Positions 25,626-33,546 of a stretch of DNA of 64,000 bases are shown in pieces. The notes beneath the pieces are model-generated. The model had not been told where the DNA came from. It saw nothing but the letters and a program-made list of their open reading frames with translations, and did no database searches. Source of the stretch: JALZAI01 sp038207565 (GTDB taxonomy: Bacteria > Actinomycetota > Actinomycetes > Mycobacteriales > Jatrophihabitantaceae). The position numbers and the translations under genes are program-made. Position 1 is the first letter of the stretch. Each line of letters opens with the position of its first letter. Location of the stretch: positions 1 through 64,000 of the forward strand of contig JBBQZQ010000005.1 in assembly GCA_038207565.1 (NCBI GenBank), written 5' to 3'.

Positions 25626-25844
25626 CTACTGCGTGTTGGTGTTGTTGGCCGTGCTCTTCGCCTTGGTCACGATGATCGCGACGACCGCGATGGCGGCCGC
25701 GGCCAGCAGAGCCACCATGATCACCCAGATCAGGATGCCGTCGCCACGCTCGGGGTCCTGTTCGCGCAGCGCCCTCACCCGGCTCCGCAGCTGGGTGTGC
25801 GCCCACGCCATCAGCAACCGCACCTGCACCTCGGTATCTGTCAT
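25626..25844 (-). CDS. Small pilin-like protein of the tad locus
   Basis: 72 residues: a charged N-terminal half (MAWAHTQLRSRVRALREQDP) and one hydrophobic helix (GILIWVIMVALLAAAAIAVV) with a short polar tail. It occupies the place where Flp pilin genes are usually found, between TadC and TadE, but lacks the G/xxxxE-Y processing signature of Flp pilins. It may be an assembly factor rather than the main subunit; no clear Flp pilin is otherwise seen in this locus. Confidence 0.6.
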   Translation of the reverse strand: MTDTEVQVRLLMAWAHTQLRSRVRALREQDPERGDGILIWVIMVALLAAAAIAVVAIIVTKAKSTANNTNTQ

Positions 25845-25926
25845 TTCGTTCCCCTCATTGTGATCGGGATGTTGGGGTAGTCGGCCGTGCCTGCGGTACA
25901 GACCATGCTGTTCGGAGCGGGCGAGC

Positions 25927-26847
25927 TCAGATGCGCATGAAGTTAGTGATGGCCGGGTAGCCGAGGAACACCGCGAACCCGACGCCGAGCAGGATCTGCG
26001 CCATCAACATCGACTGGTCCCGCTTGCCGGCAGTGCCCTCGGCGTCGGCCAGCTCCTCGGCCCGCAGGGACGCGGCCCGGGCCGACAGGGTGTCGCGGAC
26101 CTGCGCTCCGTCGTGGGCCACGAGCTGGACAAGCGTGCCGAGCTCGCGCAGCGGCTGGACCCCGATGCGGTCACCCAGGTCGGCGAGCGCCACCCACACG
26201 TCCTGGCCCGAGCGGGTGGCGTTGGTGACGGTGTGGCGGATCAGCGCCAGCGGCCAGCCGCCGCCGATCTTCGCCGCGTCCGGCAGCGCCTGCTCGGCCG
26301 CCGCCTGTCCGGACATCTGCAGCGACACCCAGTCCAGGTAGGCGCCCAGCGCCCGCTTGAACTCCCTCCGGCGCCGCTGGGCGGCGCTGCGCGCGTCGAA
26401 GTCCGGCACGAAGAAGAACCCGGCCGCGAACAGCGCCGCCACAACCACGGGGACCCCGAGCGGCAGGCGCAGCCCGGCGGCGCCGAGGAGCACCGTGATG
26501 ATCAGTCCGATCAGGAACCCCAAGACCCCGACCACGAGCTTGCGGCCCATCGTCGCGTCGAACGACTGCCCGTTGAGGGCCAGGTCCTGGCGCAGACTCG
26601 TGTACGCGATCCCGCCCCGCGCCAGCTTCGCGCTCACCCACCGGCCGAGCCTGGTCTCCGCGCCCACCGTGGACTTCGCAGAGGCCTGCGCGGTCGAGAC
26701 CTCCGACCGCACCGGCGTGTGCGGTGTCTGTGCCAGGTCGAAGCGGGCCAACATCGCCAGCGGATCCGGCCTGGGCGGACGGATCGCCACGATCAGCCAG
26801 AAGACCGCCGCGCCGATAGCGCAGCCGATGAGCGTCAATCCGATCAT
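25927..26847 (-). CDS. tadC: TadC-like type II secretion F-domain protein
   Basis: 306 residues. N-terminal membrane helix, a pair of helices (LVVGVLGFLIGLIITVLLGA, VPVVVAALFAAGFFFVPDFD), a soluble GspF-type domain (RREFKRALGAYLDWVSLQMS with QAAAEQALPDA) and a C-terminal helix (QILLGVGFAVFLGYPAITNF). This is the inner-membrane platform protein of the tad pilus, partner of TadB. It starts within the TadB stop (ATGA). Confidence 0.88.
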   Translation of the reverse strand: MIGLTLIGCAIGAAVFWLIVAIRPPRPDPLAMLARFDLAQTPHTPVRSEVSTAQASAKSTVGAETRLGRWVSAKLARGGIAYTSLRQDLALNGQSFDATMGRKLVVGVLGFLIGLIITVLLGAAGLRLPLGVPVVVAALFAAGFFFVPDFDARSAAQRRRREFKRALGAYLDWVSLQMSGQAAAEQALPDAAKIGGGWPLALIRHTVTNATRSGQDVWVALADLGDRIGVQPLRELGTLVQLVAHDGAQVRDTLSARAASLRAEELADAEGTAGKRDQSMLMAQILLGVGFAVFLGYPAITNFMRI

Positions 26848-27854
26848 CGGGTGACCCCCGACTCCGACGTGGTCTGCGGGGACATCGGCGAGGTCGCCGG
26901 TCGGTTCGTCGTCAGGTGCTGGGCCTGCTCCGGGCTCAGGCCCGTCAGGTGCGCGACGACCCGCAGGTCGTCGTCCCCGATCCGAGCGTCCGCGCGTATC
27001 AGGAACGGGGTGTCCGGCTCGCCGCCGGCGAGCCTGCGCATCCAGACGAACGCCGCCGCGAACAACCCGACCACCACGGCCAGCGCGAGCTGACCGCCGA
27101 GGGTGCCGTAGGGCTTGACGTAGTCGCGGGAGAACAACACCAGAAACACCGCGAAGGCGATCGTGATGATGACGACGAGCTGCACGCTGCGCCGCATCGT
27201 GGCCCGCCCGGCCGACACCCGGCGCCGCTGGTCCAGCTCGGCGCGCGCCGAGGACGCGAGTGAGGTCAACACCGCCGCCAGGCCGGTGCCGCGCTGGCGG
27301 GTGTTGAGGATCAGCGACCCGATGACCTTGTCGGCCGAGCTGTCGTTCAGCTCCGCCGACAACGCCAGCAGCGCCCGGTCCAGCGGCACCCGGGACCGAA
27401 CCAAGCCGGTCAGCCGGGTCAGAGCGGGGCGGATCGCGGCGGGTGCCGTGCCGGCCGTCGCGGGGATCGCCTGCTCAAGACTCGCCCGCGCCGTGATGGT
27501 GTCGCGCAGCGACTCGGTCCACATCACCAGCGCCTCGAGCTGGAGCATCTGCATCTGCTCGAGCCGCCGCCCGCCGAACATCTGCGGCCAGAAGATCACC
27601 AGCGCCGCGACGCCGGCCGTAGCGACCGGCCACCTCGTCAGCACTAGCGCCAGCACGCCGACGACCACAGCGGCGGCGATGCGCCCGGACAGAGCCGGCG
27701 AACGCAGCGCGTCCACCGCCCGGTGCAGCCGGTTCGGCGGCTTGCCCGGCCGCGGTGTCACCCCATGGATGAACACCGCCAGCAGCACCAGGCCGCCGCA
27801 GAACCCGGCGGCGATGACGGCCATGACCAGGCCGTCGAGACTGGGCAGCATCAC
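26844..27854 (-). CDS. tadB: TadB-like type II secretion F-domain protein
   Basis: 336 residues. Three N-terminal membrane segments, then the GspF-like domain (VMWTESLRDTITARASLEQA, LNDSSADKVIGSLILNTRQR) and two further helices (LVVIITIAFAVFLVLFSRDY, LALAVVVGLFAAAFVWMRRL). It forms the second half of the tad platform. A 42-base gap separates it from TadA. Confidence 0.88.
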   Translation of the reverse strand: MMLPSLDGLVMAVIAAGFCGGLVLLAVFIHGVTPRPGKPPNRLHRAVDALRSPALSGRIAAAVVVGVLALVLTRWPVATAGVAALVIFWPQMFGGRRLEQMQMLQLEALVMWTESLRDTITARASLEQAIPATAGTAPAAIRPALTRLTGLVRSRVPLDRALLALSAELNDSSADKVIGSLILNTRQRGTGLAAVLTSLASSARAELDQRRRVSAGRATMRRSVQLVVIITIAFAVFLVLFSRDYVKPYGTLGGQLALAVVVGLFAAAFVWMRRLAGGEPDTPFLIRADARIGDDDLRVVAHLTGLSPEQAQHLTTNRPATSPMSPQTTSESGVTR

Positions 27855-27896
27855 AGACCCCCGTTCACATAGCGCCCATCACCGATGGATCTCTCA

Positions 27897-29261
27897 TTAC
27901 AGGCCGCCGATGAAGCCACAGTCGTTGTAGCCCTCGGCCTCCAGACGCTTGAGTCGTGAGTCGCTGATCGCGTACTCGCTGCGCACCGCCCGGCCGTCGA
28001 CGTCGGAGGGCACGAACACGTCGGCGTGGGTGACCCGCTCGCCGTCGAAGCCGGAGACCTCCAGCACCTCGGACACGGTGCGCAGCCCGCCGCCGCTGGA
28101 CCCGAGGTAGGGGTTCTGCCGGATGAAGACGATGAAGTCGATCGCGCCGGCGATGAGTGAGTGGGTTACCTCGAAGCTGAGGTTCTCCGCCTGGGCGGCG
28201 TAGGAGGCGATGCGGTCCAGGGCAGCGACGCTGCTGCGGGCGTGGATCGTCGACAGGCTGCCGTCGTTGCCCTGGCTCATGGCGTTGAGCATCACGACGA
28301 TCTCCTCGCCGAGCACCTCGCCGACGATCACCCGTGACGGGTTCTGCCGCAGCGAGCGCTGCACCAGGGCGGCCATGCTGATGCCGCCGTGGCCTTCGGC
28401 GTCGGGCAGCACCATCTCCCACTCGACGACGTTCGGGTGGAGGTCCGGGTGGCGGCGAACTCCCAGCTCCATGGCCTTTTCCACGGTGATCAGTCGCTCG
28501 TCGGGGCCGACGACGTTGATCATCGCGCGGAGCAGCGTAGTTTTTCCGGCGTTCGTCGCACCGGCGAACATAATGTTCATCCGGGCCAGCACCGCGGCCT
28601 GCAGGAACATCGCCAGCCGCTCGTCCACGGTGCCTAGCTCGACGAGCATCGGCAGGAACATCTGCGGGTAGCGGTTGCGGCGGATGCTGACCGAAGGACG
28701 CTCACCTGCCGTCATCACCGCCGAGAGCCGCGACCCGTCGGACAACCGCAGGTCCAGCTGCGGCGTCGCCGGCGTCCAGGGACGGGCGTTGATGCCGGCG
28801 TGGGCGGCCTGACTCTGGACGATCGCCACGAGGTCGTCATCGGTCGGCGCGATCGTGAACGGCCCGACCGGGCTCCCGCCCGACTCGCGGCCCCGGGCGG
28901 TGTCGGCGGCGTAGGTCACCCACATCTCGTCGCAGCCGTTGATGTCGATGTTCTCCACGTCGGAGTCATCCAGCAGGTCCTGCAGCTCGCCGGCGCCGAA
29001 CATCGCCGCATACACCGCGCCGGCCAACCGCTCGTCCAGCGTCCGATCCACCGGGACGTCCCCGCCGGCCTGCAACTCCCGCTGCAGGTGATCGTTGACG
29101 GCCTGGTCGATCAGAGTCAGCGCCAGCTGCTGCTCATCACCGCGTGACAGCTCCGGCTCGGCGTGGGCCTCGCGACGCTGCGACTCGCGGTTCAGCTCCT
29201 GCGCGACCCGAGCCTGCAGCTGCTGCACCAGGCGGTGATCCAGCGGTTCGCGCCGCCGCAT
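27897..29261 (-). CDS. tadA: TadA/CpaF-family pilus ATPase
   Basis: 454 residues. N-terminal CpaF-like domain (LLDDSDVENIDINGCDEMWV), Walker A GATNAGKT at 234-241, Asp-box region after LITVEKAMELGV, Walker B-like SRVIVGEVLGEEIVVMLNAM, and His-box SLSTIHARS. It powers assembly of type IVc (Flp/Tad) pili. The Walker A Asn (instead of the common GSTGSGKT) is seen in actinobacterial members. Its start overlaps the TadZ stop. Confidence 0.92.
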   Translation of the reverse strand: MRRREPLDHRLVQQLQARVAQELNRESQRREAHAEPELSRGDEQQLALTLIDQAVNDHLQRELQAGGDVPVDRTLDERLAGAVYAAMFGAGELQDLLDDSDVENIDINGCDEMWVTYAADTARGRESGGSPVGPFTIAPTDDDLVAIVQSQAAHAGINARPWTPATPQLDLRLSDGSRLSAVMTAGERPSVSIRRNRYPQMFLPMLVELGTVDERLAMFLQAAVLARMNIMFAGATNAGKTTLLRAMINVVGPDERLITVEKAMELGVRRHPDLHPNVVEWEMVLPDAEGHGGISMAALVQRSLRQNPSRVIVGEVLGEEIVVMLNAMSQGNDGSLSTIHARSSVAALDRIASYAAQAENLSFEVTHSLIAGAIDFIVFIRQNPYLGSSGGGLRTVSEVLEVSGFDGERVTHADVFVPSDVDGRAVRSEYAISDSRLKRLEAEGYNDCGFIGGL

Positions 29262-30121
29262 CAGGCACCGACTCTCGGCGTCGCCGGCGCCGGCTCATCC
29301 GCAGACACACCTGCAGGCTCGGTGGTGTGCGGCGGCTGCCAGCTCACGCTGCCCATCGCCTCCGGCCACAGCCGCCACAGCTCGCTGACCAACTGCCCGC
29401 CGGACTTCAGCAGCGCCGACTTGATCAGCTTCCTGCTCAGCGGGCCGGACCACAGCGCAGCCGCCGAGGCTGGGTCTTGACGGAACACGCCCACCACCGG
29501 CACCGGCGAACCGATGCTGTCCAGCAACGCCCGGGTCCGATGCACCGACGCGTTCTCACCGCGGCCGTCAGCAACTAGGACAACGCCCACCGGGGTCCGC
29601 TCGCGTCGCGGATCCCCGGTGTACTCGGCCAGTTCCTCCACACGAGCCCGAAGGTGCCCCAACCCTTCGGTGGTCGCGCGCATCACCAACAGCACGATGC
29701 TGGCCGCCTTCGCGATCACCAGCGCCGGGTTGCTCGGCTGCAGGCTGCCGACATCAGCGATCAGCGTTCCCGGCCAGGCCGCGGCGAGCTGCGCGATCGC
29801 CGGCAGGTGCGGGGCGACCTTGCCGTTGGCCCGCGTGGACACCTCGCCGCGGATCACCGGCACACCCAAGATCGTCGGGTGTGCGAACTCCGCAAGCTGC
29901 GGCGCCGCCGCCCCACCCGGGCGCGCCGCGAGGGCGAGCGACGCGATCGACGGTTGCGCGGGCATGTGCTGACCGTTCGCGTGCATCAGCCGGAACGGCA
30001 GATCCGCGCCCCGCGGGTCCACCTCGCACACCACCCGATCCCCCGGCCAGCTCAGCCCGAGCACCGTCGCCAACGTCGTCGCACCCGGTGACCCCTTGTC
30101 GCTGCCGACCGCGATGATCAC
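29261..30121 (-). CDS. TadZ/CpaE-like MinD-family ATPase
   Basis: 286 residues. The start MIIAVGSDKGSPGATTLATV is a deviant Walker A (K-G-S-P-G-A-T-T) as in actinobacterial MinD-like proteins of tad loci, followed by VVCEVDPRGADLPFRL and TLIADVGSLQPSNPAL (switch II). It probably positions the pilus machine at the membrane. It lies three bases after the SAF-domain gene. Confidence 0.8.
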   Translation of the reverse strand: MIIAVGSDKGSPGATTLATVLGLSWPGDRVVCEVDPRGADLPFRLMHANGQHMPAQPSIASLALAARPGGAAAPQLAEFAHPTILGVPVIRGEVSTRANGKVAPHLPAIAQLAAAWPGTLIADVGSLQPSNPALVIAKAASIVLLVMRATTEGLGHLRARVEELAEYTGDPRRERTPVGVVLVADGRGENASVHRTRALLDSIGSPVPVVGVFRQDPASAAALWSGPLSRKLIKSALLKSGGQLVSELWRLWPEAMGSVSWQPPHTTEPAGVSADEPAPATPRVGA

Positions 30122-30124
30122 CAG

Positions 30125-30823
30125 CTACCCGCCGATCTTCACGAGCGCGACCAGGCCGTTGTTGCTCGCCTGCGCCACACCGTAGGAATCAGTCGACGGG
30201 ACGATCAGCGTCAACAGCGTGCCACCCGACGTTGAGGTGTCCGGCCGCACGTCATACACCGTCGCCGACGCAACCAGAACTGCTTTCGTAGCCGCCGACC
30301 CTGACCCTCCCGATGCGGCGCCGGTGCCCTTCTGCGGCAGTTGGAGGACCTGCACCTTGTCGCCTGGGGTCAGCCCCGACGACGGGATCTGGCCCGGGGT
30401 CGCCGCCATACCGACGAGGCTCTGGCCGGCCTGCACCGTCGACCCACTCGTCACCATCGCCCGCTGTACCAGCGTGTTCGGCAAAATCTCCACCGCCGCA
30501 TGCTGCCCGACCAGACTCGACAGGTGCCCGGCCGCAACCGCGGTGACGCCGCCGGACACCTCCGTCGTGCCCAGGTCATTACGCGAGATCGTGTGCCCGA
30601 CCGGGATGTCACGAACAGCGATCACGACACCGACTTTCGAGCCGGCCGTTGTGTAGAAGTAGTAGCCCAGCGCGCCGAAGCCGAGGATCAACGCGACGGC
30701 CAGGGCCGCGTACCCCTTCGGCCTGGTCCGCGGCGACAACGCTGCCGCCGGCAACCCGCCGGGCCGGTGACCATTCGCCGTCGTCGCCTGCTGCGGCATC
30801 AACCGTTGGCCAGGATTTGTCAT
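30125..30823 (-). CDS. SAF-domain protein, CpaB/RcpC-like
   Basis: ATG at 30823 overlaps the upstream stop (ATGA). 232 residues: basic, Pro-rich N-terminus, one membrane helix (LAVALILGFGALGYYFYTTA) and a SAF domain (VVIAVRDIPVGHTISRNDLG). RcpC/CpaB proteins with this layout link the tad machine to the cell wall layer. Gene order (SAF - TadZ - TadA - TadB - TadC) is canonical. Confidence 0.82.
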   Translation of the reverse strand: MTNPGQRLMPQQATTANGHRPGGLPAAALSPRTRPKGYAALAVALILGFGALGYYFYTTAGSKVGVVIAVRDIPVGHTISRNDLGTTEVSGGVTAVAAGHLSSLVGQHAAVEILPNTLVQRAMVTSGSTVQAGQSLVGMAATPGQIPSSGLTPGDKVQVLQLPQKGTGAASGGSGSAATKAVLVASATVYDVRPDTSTSGGTLLTLIVPSTDSYGVAQASNNGLVALVKIGG

Positions 30824-31737
30824 CGCTTCACCACCGTCTGTATCTGCATCACGTTCAGCTGACCGGGCGTCGACGTCGACTGCTCCGGCAGAGTCCCCGA
30901 CGTGCCGCCCGAGCCGATCCACGTGATCTTCCACGTGATCGTCTGCGTCGAGGTGATCGGCGAGCTCGTCACCTGCTCGTACTGATAGCCACACGCCGCA
31001 CCGCTAGGCGGGTTGTTGCCGTCCTCGTTCGTCCACGCCCGACCCGGACCGCCACACGACACCGACGATGAACCGTCACCCGGGTCGTAGGTCAACGACA
31101 TCGGCTTCGCCGTCACCGTCGCCCAATTCCCACCGGCTTTCGCAGTCGCGGTGAACGTCTTCCACGTGCTCCGATTGGTCCAATAAAAAAGCCACAAATT
31201 CACGTATGAGAACGGATATCCGCGATAGCGTAGATTCTCAGAAGGCGACCGGTGACCCGACGGCTTCGAGAACTTAAATGACGCTTCCGCCCGCTGCGCT
31301 AGCTGCGCCGGCGCCGGCGGCAAACCCGCTGGTGGCTGCGGCAACCACACGTAGCCGGCCGACCGCAAGTTGGCGCCGAAAGGGCACGTCGCCCAATAAA
31401 TCCCGCCACCCGCCCGCTGATACTCAACGAGCACCGGACCACTCGTCGGCAAAGGATCAGCAGCCTTGTAGTAGCAGCCATCCGAAGAATTGAAGCTCCC
31501 CATACGCGGATCTGAACACGGAATTGGCTGGCCCTTCCAGGCGCAGCCCCCGCCAGCGCCGATGCCTTGACCGTTCCCTCCGCCAGCGCCATCGTGGCCA
31601 CCACCCGCGACTTCCACCTGGCAGACTCCGTTTACGCATGTGATCGTCGAGCCCCCGCCTGGTGGCGGGTTCGCGGCGGCCGGGCTACTGGCCACGACCA
31701 GAGCAAAGGCAGAGATACCGACGGCTAGGGCGCGCAT
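30820..31737 (-). CDS. Secreted protein of the tad locus
   Basis: The ATG at 31737 gives a clear signal peptide (MRALAVGISAFALVVASSPA-AA). 305 residues. The mature part starts Gly-rich with CVNGVCQVEVAGGG and contains eight or more cysteines (for example GGGCAWKGQPIPCSDP, DGCYYK), so it is probably disulfide-bonded. Proteins like it occur before the SAF gene in actinobacterial tad clusters; no enzymatic motif is visible. A short internal stretch (about 31.17-31.23 kb) is AT-rich for this genome. It overlaps both neighbours. Confidence 0.7.
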   Translation of the reverse strand: MRALAVGISAFALVVASSPAAANPPPGGGSTITCVNGVCQVEVAGGGHDGAGGGNGQGIGAGGGCAWKGQPIPCSDPRMGSFNSSDGCYYKAADPLPTSGPVLVEYQRAGGGIYWATCPFGANLRSAGYVWLPQPPAGLPPAPAQLAQRAEASFKFSKPSGHRSPSENLRYRGYPFSYVNLWLFYWTNRSTWKTFTATAKAGGNWATVTAKPMSLTYDPGDGSSSVSCGGPGRAWTNEDGNNPPSGAACGYQYEQVTSSPITSTQTITWKITWIGSGGTSGTLPEQSTSTPGQLNVMQIQTVVKR

Positions 31738-32348
31738 GTTTGCCTCACATCGGTCGTGATCTTCTGGACCGCCCACCGACCTCCGTAATAGATCAAGTTC
31801 GCGGTCGTGGGGTGTGGAGGTTTGGCGGTCTCGCCCGGGTATTTGATAGGTACGACGTTGTGGGTTTTGGTGTCGTACGCCTTCCATCTCGACGAGATCG
31901 TCGGACAGTCGATAACAGTGGCCGTCGGGTAGGGCTTCGCGGCCGGGGCTAACACCATTACGCTGACTCGCGGTGACGGCGGCTGGCCCTTAAATGCGAT
32001 ATTCGCGCGCTGATAGTTGAAGAGTGTTTCACCTTCGTTTGCCAGTGCCGGGTCCACGGCATGCGCCCTCACCGAGTTGAAGCGGCTCTTATCGCTCGGC
32101 TGCTCCTCCGCAGAACGCGACGCTTTCGCGAACGCAATGTAGGCCGTCATTGCAGCCTTCTCTTGTGGAGCAATGCTCGGACTGCCGCTCGTTGGCGCCG
32201 GCGAACTCGACTGGGGGAGGGTCGACGATGAGCTCGGTGGCGAGCTCGTCGGGGGTGGTGATTGCGTGTGGGTGCCGGTGCTGCTGCATGCGGCCAGGAC
32301 CAGCATCGAGCACACGATTCCCGTCGCAGCGGGCAGTCGGCGAGACAT
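31725..32348 (-). CDS. Lipoprotein at the head of the tad operon
   Basis: 207 residues with signal peptide and lipobox LAAC (Cys21), a Ser/Pro/Thr linker of ~40 residues and a C-terminal domain with NTF2-like flavour (TAYIAFAKASRSAEEQPSDK, NLIYYGGRWAVQKITTDVRQ). It appears to be the first gene of the tad transcription unit (GGAGGGAG site upstream). Role unknown. Confidence 0.7.
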   Translation of the reverse strand: MSRRLPAATGIVCSMLVLAACSSTGTHTQSPPPTSSPPSSSSTLPQSSSPAPTSGSPSIAPQEKAAMTAYIAFAKASRSAEEQPSDKSRFNSVRAHAVDPALANEGETLFNYQRANIAFKGQPPSPRVSVMVLAPAAKPYPTATVIDCPTISSRWKAYDTKTHNVVPIKYPGETAKPPHPTTANLIYYGGRWAVQKITTDVRQTCAP

Positions 32349-32499
32349 CTATGGTCTCCCTCCTTGGTGCGGGGAACAGCAGAGACGTGACCTTAGACCC
32401 TGTATGTGACAAAGAAGCTTGCTCGAGCCGATAGCAGCTAAAGCCGACTAGAAGCGTATACTCGCTGGGTGATCTTCGGTAGCCGCGTGAGCCGACGTG

Positions 32500-32919
32500 C
32501 TATAGCCGGGCGGCGTCGATCGCCTGGCGCACCGTCGCGGTGGGCACTGCGAAGATGTGCGCAAGTCGCCGCACGAGCTCGTCGGCGGGCTCGCGCTGGA
32601 CCGCGCCGATCTCGATACCGCGATACCGATACCGGGAGATGCCGACCTGTTCTGCGAGCTCGTCCATCGTCAAACCGGCGGCGAGCCGCATGTCCTCTAA
32701 CGAAGGAACCGAGGAATCAGCGGCGAGAAACGCGAGGGCGTCCATGCCGATCGCGGCCGCGATCTTCGGGATCAACCCAGGCCGGGGCGTCATGACTCCT
32801 CGCTCCCACTCGCTCACCCGGGTCTGCTCGGTGTGCATCAGCTGGGCCAGCCGCTGCTGCGTCAACCCAGCAGCAAGGCGCCCCGCGGCAAGTCGCGACC
32901 CGCTGAAAGCCACCGGCAC
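32500..32919 (-). CDS. Double HTH (XRE-type) regulator
   Basis: 139 residues holding two Cro/CI-type helix-turn-helix domains: RLAAGLTQQRLAQLMHTEQT with RVSEWERG, and RLAAGLTMDELAEQVGISRY with RYRGIEIG. One chain could therefore bind DNA as a pseudo-dimer. It is divergent from the excisionase-integrase genes and is the best candidate for the repressor of the element. Confidence 0.82.
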   Translation of the reverse strand: MPVAFSGSRLAAGRLAAGLTQQRLAQLMHTEQTRVSEWERGVMTPRPGLIPKIAAAIGMDALAFLAADSSVPSLEDMRLAAGLTMDELAEQVGISRYRYRGIEIGAVQREPADELVRRLAHIFAVPTATVRQAIDAARL

Positions 32920-33275
32920 TCCCTATGTGTACCTCGCCGCCCGGGTCGAAGCCTAGAGCCACGGTTGAGGCGGGGCCCGAGGCGCGTCTACCGAGCGCAG
33001 TGGTCGACCGGCACCGGAATGGTCGACTGCGACGAACACCAGGGCATCGGCCCGACCGCATCGGTGAACTTCGCAATGGCGGCAGGCTGCTGATTGATGA
33101 CGCCACGCTCTCGCTTACACGGCGTTGTTGGGTCGACAGCAAGCCAGCCAGCAGGTCCTGCGTCAGGCTGGCGGCGCGGCGGGCGACGAGCCGTGCCCCG
33201 TGAGTCCCACTGCCGCCCTCGTGTACCGCAAACCCGGACCGGACCTACGGCCGCGGGAAGGTCGTGCGCGCCCCC

Positions 33276-33309
33276 GTGTCACTTTCCGTGCCGAGATCTG
33301 CACTTCTCC
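33276..33309 (+). promoter_or_regulatory. Shared 34-bp upstream element, copy C
   Basis: Reads GTGTCACTTTCCG at the left and GCAC-T-TCTCC at the right, 31 bases before the excisionase ATG. Ungapped alignment with copies B and A links the excision module with the transfer operons 20 kb away. Confidence 0.65.
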
Positions 33310-33340
33310 CCGCGACACCACCTCACCCCGGGAGCAACCG

Positions 33341-33532
33341 ATGAACGAGACCGAAAGCAAGCTACTTACTCTCGAGGACGCCGCGCTCGTGCTGGGGACG
33401 GGGGTTCGCTTCACGCGCCGGCTCGTCGCCGAGAGGCGCATCGAGTTCGTGAAGGTCGGGCGCCACGTCCGCATACCGCGGCAGGCGCTGCGCGCCTACG
33501 TCGACGCCGCTACAGTCCGTCCCAGCCGCTGA
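33341..33532 (+). CDS. xis: Excisionase-like HTH protein
   Basis: 63 residues. LTLEDAALVLGTGVRFTRRL followed by RRIEFVKVGRHVRIPRQALR is the winged helix of the AlpA/Xis (helix-turn-helix 17) group that guides integrase towards excision. Start chosen at 33341 with a CCGGGAG site; the longer frame upstream is not protein-like. It lies 14 bases before the integrase. Confidence 0.85.
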   Translation: MNETESKLLTLEDAALVLGTGVRFTRRLVAERRIEFVKVGRHVRIPRQALRAYVDAATVRPSR

Positions 33533-33546
33533 CACAAGGAGTCCGG

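Noticed and set aside
33094..33546. N-terminal extension of the integrase by ~150 residues
   Set aside because: It would overlap the excisionase gene and lacks protein-like composition; the ATG at 33547 has a good ribosome site.
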